From: CALOCV01 sp942491955
GTDB taxonomy: Bacteria; Chlamydiota; Chlamydiia; Chlamydiales; CALOCV01
DNA length: 64,000 nt
Direction of reading: 5' to 3'
Assembly: GCA_942491955.1 (NCBI GenBank)
Contig: CALOCV010000015.1
Location: 1-64,000, forward strand
The stretch's first letter is position 1, and each line of letters begins with the position of its first letter. Under the pieces are notes generated by a model. It made no database searches. It saw nothing but the letters and a program-made list of their open reading frames with translations, and was not told where the DNA came from. Positions 59,318 through 64,000 of this stretch are shown one piece after another. Made by a program: the position numbers and the translations under genes.

Positions 59318-61069
59318 ATGAATCATTTTGTCAAAATCGTTTTTTGTTGTTTTCTTACCCTTTCATCAATTCTTATTAGCGACGACGCCTCTCTTTCGTA
59401 TTCCAAGCGAAAGATGGTGGGAGATTTGGAGTTCATTGCTAATACTTTTGATGTGCTATATGCACCAAAGGATTGGAAAAGAAGTTATTCAGGATGGGAT
59501 CTTGATGAGGAATCGCAACATGCGAAACAAGAAATTCTCTTTCATCCCAATCCAAAAACAAAGGATTTTTATCGCGTCATCAACCGCTTTATTCGTTCGA
59601 CAAAAGACTATCATTGTGCTGTTGTCTACTTCTCAACAGAGGGTGCCTCTCTCCCTTTCCGTGTGAAAGGCCTCAAAGGAAAGTACTATTTCATCTATAT
59701 TGATCGAGCGCGTCTTCCTAACGAAGTCTTTCCTTTTGAACTTGGCGATGAGCTCATATCTTTTAATGGGACACCGACAGATGTTGTTGTTCAGCGCCTT
59801 AAAGAAGAAGAGTGGCATTCCAATAATCCCGAAACCGATCAGACATTTTCCGAAAGGATGCTAACAGAGCGAATGGGATACTTAGGACATTTTGTTCCTC
59901 AAGGTTCGGTAAACATCGAAGTGCTTGTGCACAAAACAGGTCGAATTTCCTCTTACCAACTTGCATGGGAGTACCACCCAGAGCTTGTTAGAAATCCTCT
60001 TGATCGGGAGGAATGGAAACCCAAAAGTCTTGCCCCTATAGCCAAGAAAAAAGAGGAAGACCTTTCCTCACAACGGCCCCTTTCTGTGAAGAATCGTAGA
60101 GTTTGTACGCCGCTTTTCTGTACACAAGAACGCCATCTTCGACGCATTGAAAAAGAGCCAGGCTTTTTAGGGAGTCGGAAAAGTCTACTGCCTCCGCTTG
60201 GAGAGGTTATGTGGGAATCTTCTGACGACCATTTCTTCCACGCCTATCTATTTCAAACAGGAGAACAGGGTCCTCTAATCGGTTATGTACGCATACCGAG
60301 TTATGATGGAAGTCATGACCAGCTCGAGGAATTTGGACAAATCATGAATTTTTTTGAACAGTATGCCAGTGCCGTTGTGATCGATCAACTCGATAATCCA
60401 GGGGGCAGTGTATTTTATCTCTATGCCCTAGCTGCAACGTTGACGGATAGGCCTTTGTTAACGCCGAAACACCGCGTTTCCATTACCCAAGAAGATGTTT
60501 TGTACGCATTTACGGCCCTTCCCGTATGGGAGGCCATTGAATCCAATGAAGAAGCGGTTAACTTTTTTGGAGAAACGTTTGACGGATACCCCGTCACCTA
60601 TCAACTTGTTCGCTTTCTTATCGACTACAACCGCTTCATTATTGACCAGTGGAATCAAGGAAATTTATTGACCGATCCTCATCATTTGGAAGGAGTGGAT
60701 CAGATCAATCCACACCCACGGTATCGATTCACAAAACCCATTATCATGCTCGTGAATGAAGATTGTTTTTCTGGAGGTGATTTTATGCCTGCAATCTTAC
60801 AAGACAATCAACGGGCGACGATCTTTGGAAAAAAAACGGCTGGAGCTGGAGGCTATGTTCTCGACGTTGCATTCCCCAATCGGTGGGGTATTGCTCTTAT
60901 TGGAGTTACGGGATCGATTGCAGAGAGAATTGACAAAAAGCCGATAGAAAATTTGGGCGTAAAGCCCGATATTCCCTATGAGCTCGATGAAGAAGATCTC
61001 GTTAATGGTTACCAGGGCTATGTTTGTGCTGTGCATCAGGCGTTAGATGCCATGCTTGGTAAAAATTGA
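59318..61069 (+). CDS. cpaf: CPAF-like secreted serine protease
   Basis: A 583-residue protein with a Sec signal peptide (MNHFVKIVFCCFLTLSSILI, then SDD). It aligns over its whole length with chlamydial CPAF (about 600 residues). YAPKDWKRSYSGWDL, IRSTKDYHCAVVYF (His99, CPAF H105), VVIDQLDNPGGSVFYLYALA, NEDCFSGGDF (Ser485, CPAF S499), TAGAGGYVLDVAFPNRWGI and PIENLGVKPD (Glu544, CPAF E558) are the landmarks. CPAF is secreted and processed by self-cleavage, and degrades host proteins late in infection. Residues 230-270 hold the site of the inhibitory segment and are Lys-rich. The protein is complete and expected to be active. Confidence 0.92.
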   Translation: MNHFVKIVFCCFLTLSSILISDDASLSYSKRKMVGDLEFIANTFDVLYAPKDWKRSYSGWDLDEESQHAKQEILFHPNPKTKDFYRVINRFIRSTKDYHCAVVYFSTEGASLPFRVKGLKGKYYFIYIDRARLPNEVFPFELGDELISFNGTPTDVVVQRLKEEEWHSNNPETDQTFSERMLTERMGYLGHFVPQGSVNIEVLVHKTGRISSYQLAWEYHPELVRNPLDREEWKPKSLAPIAKKKEEDLSSQRPLSVKNRRVCTPLFCTQERHLRRIEKEPGFLGSRKSLLPPLGEVMWESSDDHFFHAYLFQTGEQGPLIGYVRIPSYDGSHDQLEEFGQIMNFFEQYASAVVIDQLDNPGGSVFYLYALAATLTDRPLLTPKHRVSITQEDVLYAFTALPVWEAIESNEEAVNFFGETFDGYPVTYQLVRFLIDYNRFIIDQWNQGNLLTDPHHLEGVDQINPHPRYRFTKPIIMLVNEDCFSGGDFMPAILQDNQRATIFGKKTAGAGGYVLDVAFPNRWGIALIGVTGSIAERIDKKPIENLGVKPDIPYELDEEDLVNGYQGYVCAVHQALDAMLGKN

Positions 61070-61199
61070 CGGAAGCATTGGTTCAAAACGCGCATTCGTT
61101 TAGAGTAGAGTTAACAAGAAAACAGGATCTACAGAATCGACTTCATCGTGATCCTCTATTTCTTTCTATAAGGTTTCAACGTGTATAGGATGGTGGGGC

Positions 61200-63188
61200 A
61201 TGCAGCCTTTGATTTTCCAAGATGTCGCTGTTATTCTTCTTCTCTCGGTGGGCGTTCTCTTTCTTTGTCACCGCCTTCACATCCCATCTCTTGTCGGGTT
61301 TCTCATTACAGGCATTGCAGCAGGACCTGATGGGTTAAAACTCGTAGGGACGACAGAAAACGTTAAAGTATTAGCGGAAACAGGTGTTATTCTTCTTCTG
61401 TTTAGTATCGGGATGAATTTTTCGATTCGAAAATTGTTTGATCTCAAACGTTTTTTCTTCATTGGGGGTCCACTACAAGTTCTATTGACGGCATCCATTG
61501 GATTTCTTGCTGCACAGGTGATCGGCAGGCCGTTTGGAGAATCGATTTTTTTAGGATGGTTGATTTCGCTAAGTAGTACTGCGATTGTCTTGACTCTATT
61601 GGAAGAGAAAAAAGAGTTGTCAACTCCTCAAGGGAATGTGGCAACCTCTGTTCTTATTTTTCAAGATGTTGCTGCTGTATTAATGATCTTGTCGACGCAT
61701 TTTCTTGTTGGAGAAAAGTCGATCGTTTTTTCGCCTGAAATTTTTGTGGATCTGGGAAAGGGACTACTACTCCTTATCTTTGTCTTTTTTGCTTCGGAGA
61801 AAATGGTTCCTTGGCTTCTATACCATGTTGTACGAACCCGTATTCGAGAGCTTTTTCTTTTTACCGTACTCTCCCTTTGTTTTGCTGTTGCATGGCTCGC
61901 TTCTTTCGTGGGTCTCTCTCTGTCGATTGGGGCTTTTTTGGCGGGATTAACAATTTCTGAGACGGAGTATAGCAATGAGGCAGTAGGGGATATTCGCCCT
62001 TTACAAGCCCTGTTCACCAGTTTCTTTTTTATTTCCATAGGGATGTTATTAGATTTTGACTTTGTCATTCGCTATCCCATGCTCATTTTTCTTTTAGCGG
62101 CAGGTGTCATTTTTTTAAAAATCGTGGTTTGTTTTCTTGCAATGATTTTCATCGGATTACCCATTCGTATTGCTGTGACTGTGGGTTTTTTCCTTGCTCA
62201 AGTAGGAGAATTTTCCTTTGTACTTGTCGAATCGGGTATTGCGGCAGGTATAGGAACCGATTACCACTATCAGCTTTTTCTGGCTGTTGCATTGTTGACG
62301 ATGCTCGTTTCTCCCTTGTTGATCGCGCTAGCGCCACATGTAGGACGCTACATCTCCCAATGGAAATATTGGCCTGAAAAGATCAAAACGGGAATCACAA
62401 CATTTCCCAAGGGGAGTATTCCTCTTTTTGATCGTGCTCATGTCATTATTGTCGGTTATGGTCCTTGTGGTGAGTATTTAGCAAGAGCGTGCCGAATTGC
62501 TCAAGAGCCTTATGCCATTTTAGAAATGGACCCACACATTGTACGAAGAGAGAAAAGGAAAGGAGAGAAAATTTTCTTTGGGGATGCAACGCATGAAAAT
62601 GTTTTGCACAGTGTTCATATACAAGATGCGGGTGTTCTTGCTGTGTTAGTTGATGAGCTGGCTGTTGCGCAATGCCTTGTTCGAATGGCAAGGCAAATCA
62701 ATCCAAAGCTCTATATTGTTGTTCGCATGCGCTCGATGGAAAAAATGAAGATGATGCTCGATCTAGGAGCTGACGATGTGATACCCGATGAATTTGGCAC
62801 GTCCGTCGAGATTTTTACACGCGTGATGAAACATTGTCATGTTCCTGATGAGGAAATTTCCGCTTTCGTGAACGAAATCCGAGAAGAAGGGTATGAAATT
62901 TTACGACCACTTCATCAAAAGCGTTTTCTAGCCGATATCAACCTTGTTTCCACTGAATTAGAGATTGAAGCTTTTCGGATTCGAGAGGGTTCTTTTCTCT
63001 GTGGAAAAAGTTTAGAAGAGGCTTCTTTTCAAAGGACACACCGCATTCACGTGGTGATGGTAAAACGAAAAGGGGTAGTATTCTCGCAGCTAGATCCAAG
63101 TTTAGTCTTAGAAGAGCGTGATATCCTGATCGTTGTAGGAACAAAAGAACGCTTACGAGAATTCGCTGAATACTTATACCAATCCTAA
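61200..63188 (+). CDS. CPA2-family cation:proton antiporter with RCK domain (KefB-like)
   Basis: A 662-residue protein with twelve or so membrane helices (about residues 1-375). LVGFLITGIAAGPDGLKLVG and WLISLSSTAIVLTLLEEKKE are typical of the KefB/YbaL group. VIIVGYGPCGEYLARACRIA starts the TrkA-N/RCK domain (about 418-540), and a TrkA-C domain closes the protein. Such proteins exchange K+ or Na+ for H+ and are gated by nucleotides. No glutathione-dependent ancillary protein is near. A 69-bp palindrome and a MITE follow. Confidence 0.88.
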   Translation: MQPLIFQDVAVILLLSVGVLFLCHRLHIPSLVGFLITGIAAGPDGLKLVGTTENVKVLAETGVILLLFSIGMNFSIRKLFDLKRFFFIGGPLQVLLTASIGFLAAQVIGRPFGESIFLGWLISLSSTAIVLTLLEEKKELSTPQGNVATSVLIFQDVAAVLMILSTHFLVGEKSIVFSPEIFVDLGKGLLLLIFVFFASEKMVPWLLYHVVRTRIRELFLFTVLSLCFAVAWLASFVGLSLSIGAFLAGLTISETEYSNEAVGDIRPLQALFTSFFFISIGMLLDFDFVIRYPMLIFLLAAGVIFLKIVVCFLAMIFIGLPIRIAVTVGFFLAQVGEFSFVLVESGIAAGIGTDYHYQLFLAVALLTMLVSPLLIALAPHVGRYISQWKYWPEKIKTGITTFPKGSIPLFDRAHVIIVGYGPCGEYLARACRIAQEPYAILEMDPHIVRREKRKGEKIFFGDATHENVLHSVHIQDAGVLAVLVDELAVAQCLVRMARQINPKLYIVVRMRSMEKMKMMLDLGADDVIPDEFGTSVEIFTRVMKHCHVPDEEISAFVNEIREEGYEILRPLHQKRFLADINLVSTELEIEAFRIREGSFLCGKSLEEASFQRTHRIHVVMVKRKGVVFSQLDPSLVLEERDILIVVGTKERLREFAEYLYQS

Positions 63189-63257
63189 TATACCCAAACA
63201 ACTTCAAGAATTGGGTTTATGGCTTTGAAAAAAACCCGGATCAGTTGTTTGGGTATA
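63189..63257. repeat. 69-bp palindromic repeat with CCCAAACAACT arms
   Basis: TATACCCAAACAACT and AGTTGTTTGGGTATA bound a spacer with TTGGGTTT...AAACCC. A single arm (AGTTGTTTGGGTATA) is seen at about 53620. The MITE copy 3 has inserted at its right end, so mobile units are nested here. Confidence 0.7.
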
Positions 63258-63258
63258 A

Positions 63259-63418
63259 TACCAATTCCGGTAAGAAAGTGCACAAATTGATCTTCATCTT
63301 TCTTTGCGCAATCTGTTTTTCTATCTTGCAAACTCACAAGAGTTTGCTGCGATCTCCAAAACAAATTTCGCAAAAAAATCCTGAATCCACTTTATGCATT
63401 TTCTTACCGGAATTGGTA
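63259..63418. mobile_element. 160-bp MITE, copy 3
   Basis: Same orientation as copy 1, 160 bp, flanked by TAA at 63256-63258 and 63419-63421. The left flank is the end of a 69-bp palindrome and the right flank begins a GTGGAGTGCGA repeat arm. Confidence 0.9.
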
Positions 63419-63525
63419 TAAAGTGGAGTGCGAAGGCCCTGCCTTCGCGTTCTTCGCGTTGAATAGACTCTGGATTTTTTGTAGCCAATCCGTTAACCTT
63501 CTCTTGTGTCAGGAGTTTCTTTTGA

Positions 63526-64000
63526 AAAGATCAGCTTGAACGAATTCTTCTGAGTTTTGCTTATCAAGCTCAGAAAAAAGTTCCCTCACATCTCCAGAAA
63601 AATAAAAACAGAGTGATCGTTCTAGCAGGGCCTACCGCTGTTGGAAAGAGTGATTTTGCGATCGAAATCGCTAAAAAAATCGAAGGAGAGGTGATCTCCG
63701 CCGATTCGATGCAAGTCTATCGGGGAATGGATATTGGTACAGCAAAAGTCGATCCCGTCGTGCGCTTGGAAGTTCCTCATCATCTACTCGATATTCGAAA
63801 TCCCAGTGAGCCTTTCAATGTCGTCGATTTCTACTACGAAGCTCGACACGCGTGTCAAGAAATACTGAATCGGGGAAGTGTTCCAATCATTACCGGAGGA
63901 TCGGGATTTTATCTCCATGCATTTATCTATGGCCCTCCAAGTGGCCCTCCTTCCATTCCAGAAGTACGAGAAAAGCTCGAGAAAGAATGGGAGAAATGGG
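63526..64000 (+). CDS. miaA: tRNA dimethylallyltransferase MiaA (partial, runs off the window)
   Basis: The frame is open from base 63526 to the end. It has the P-loop VIVLAGPTAVGKSDFAIEIA, then VISADSMQVYRGMDIGTAK and PHHLLDIRNPSEPFNVVDFY, and ITGGSGFYLHAFIYGPPSG. MiaA adds the dimethylallyl group to A37 of tRNAs reading U-starting codons. No ATG precedes the P-loop: GTG 63613 lies next to it, while the upstream residues (KDQLERILLSFAYQAQKK) look coding. A GTG at 63506 in another frame would join them if one A were missing from the AAAA at 63525-63528. The MITE and repeat lie just upstream. Confidence 0.85.

Noticed and set aside
1..64000. tRNA or rRNA genes
   Set aside because: No cloverleaf or rRNA-like stretch was recognised by reading; a tRNAscan/Infernal run would be needed to be certain.

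Overview
The window looks like a chromosomal segment from an environmental (Parachlamydiales-like) member of the Chlamydiota. The call rests on a full-length homologue of the chlamydial secreted protease CPAF with its catalytic triad (59318-61069), a type III secretion translocator operon with an LcrH/SycD chaperone and CopB/CopD-like proteins (38508-41119), and chlamydia-like neighbourhoods (folD-apbE, rnc-radA, comEC close to ptsI). The repeat load and toxin-antitoxin relics are unlike the compact Chlamydiaceae. Genus cannot be set from the sequence alone. No rRNA, tRNA or CRISPR array was recognised.

Layout. 0-8 kb: tail of a sugar transferase, an MreD-like protein, two related secreted proteins, a TenA-like protein, folD, apbE, a MATE exporter, a prenyl diphosphate synthase and UDP-glucose dehydrogenase. 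8-12.2 kb: three TPR genes. 12.3-17 kb: trxB, an outer-membrane-like protein, an M20 dipeptidase and an M48 protease split by an in-frame TGA. 17-23 kb: accessory island with two related unknown proteins, an AbrB/Doc toxin-antitoxin pair, an IS5-type remnant and an 831-residue unknown protein. 23-31.7 kb: comEC, an IS/GxxExxY/MITE cluster, a SMI1/KNR4 protein, hprK-ptsI and a 7TM-HD phosphodiesterase. 31.8-35.4 kb: a CYLD-like deubiquitinase, a GxxExxY relic, an IS5-type transposase and an AbiE pair whose toxin gene is cut short. 35.5-43.8 kb: mgtE, small membrane proteins, a methyltransferase, the T3SS translocator operon, a frameshifted NSS transporter and an Rpn-family protein. 44-53.4 kb: fused acyl-CoA synthetase/acetyltransferase, a nonulosonate-type sugar pair, radA, rnc and a secreted cyclophilin. 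53.4-55.6 kb: nested mobile elements. 56-64 kb: transporters, CPAF, a CPA2 antiporter and the start of miaA.

The genes suggest an intracellular lifestyle: translocators that open the host membrane, a secreted host-targeting protease and a probable ubiquitin protease. Mobile DNA is the second theme: a 160-bp MITE (three intact copies, each flanked by TAA), an IS5-type element with the same TAA duplication, amplified GxxExxY deletion units and several palindrome families, one of which lies in the signal-peptide region of apbE. Several reading frames break by one base at short homopolymers, which means either gene decay or systematic base-calling error.
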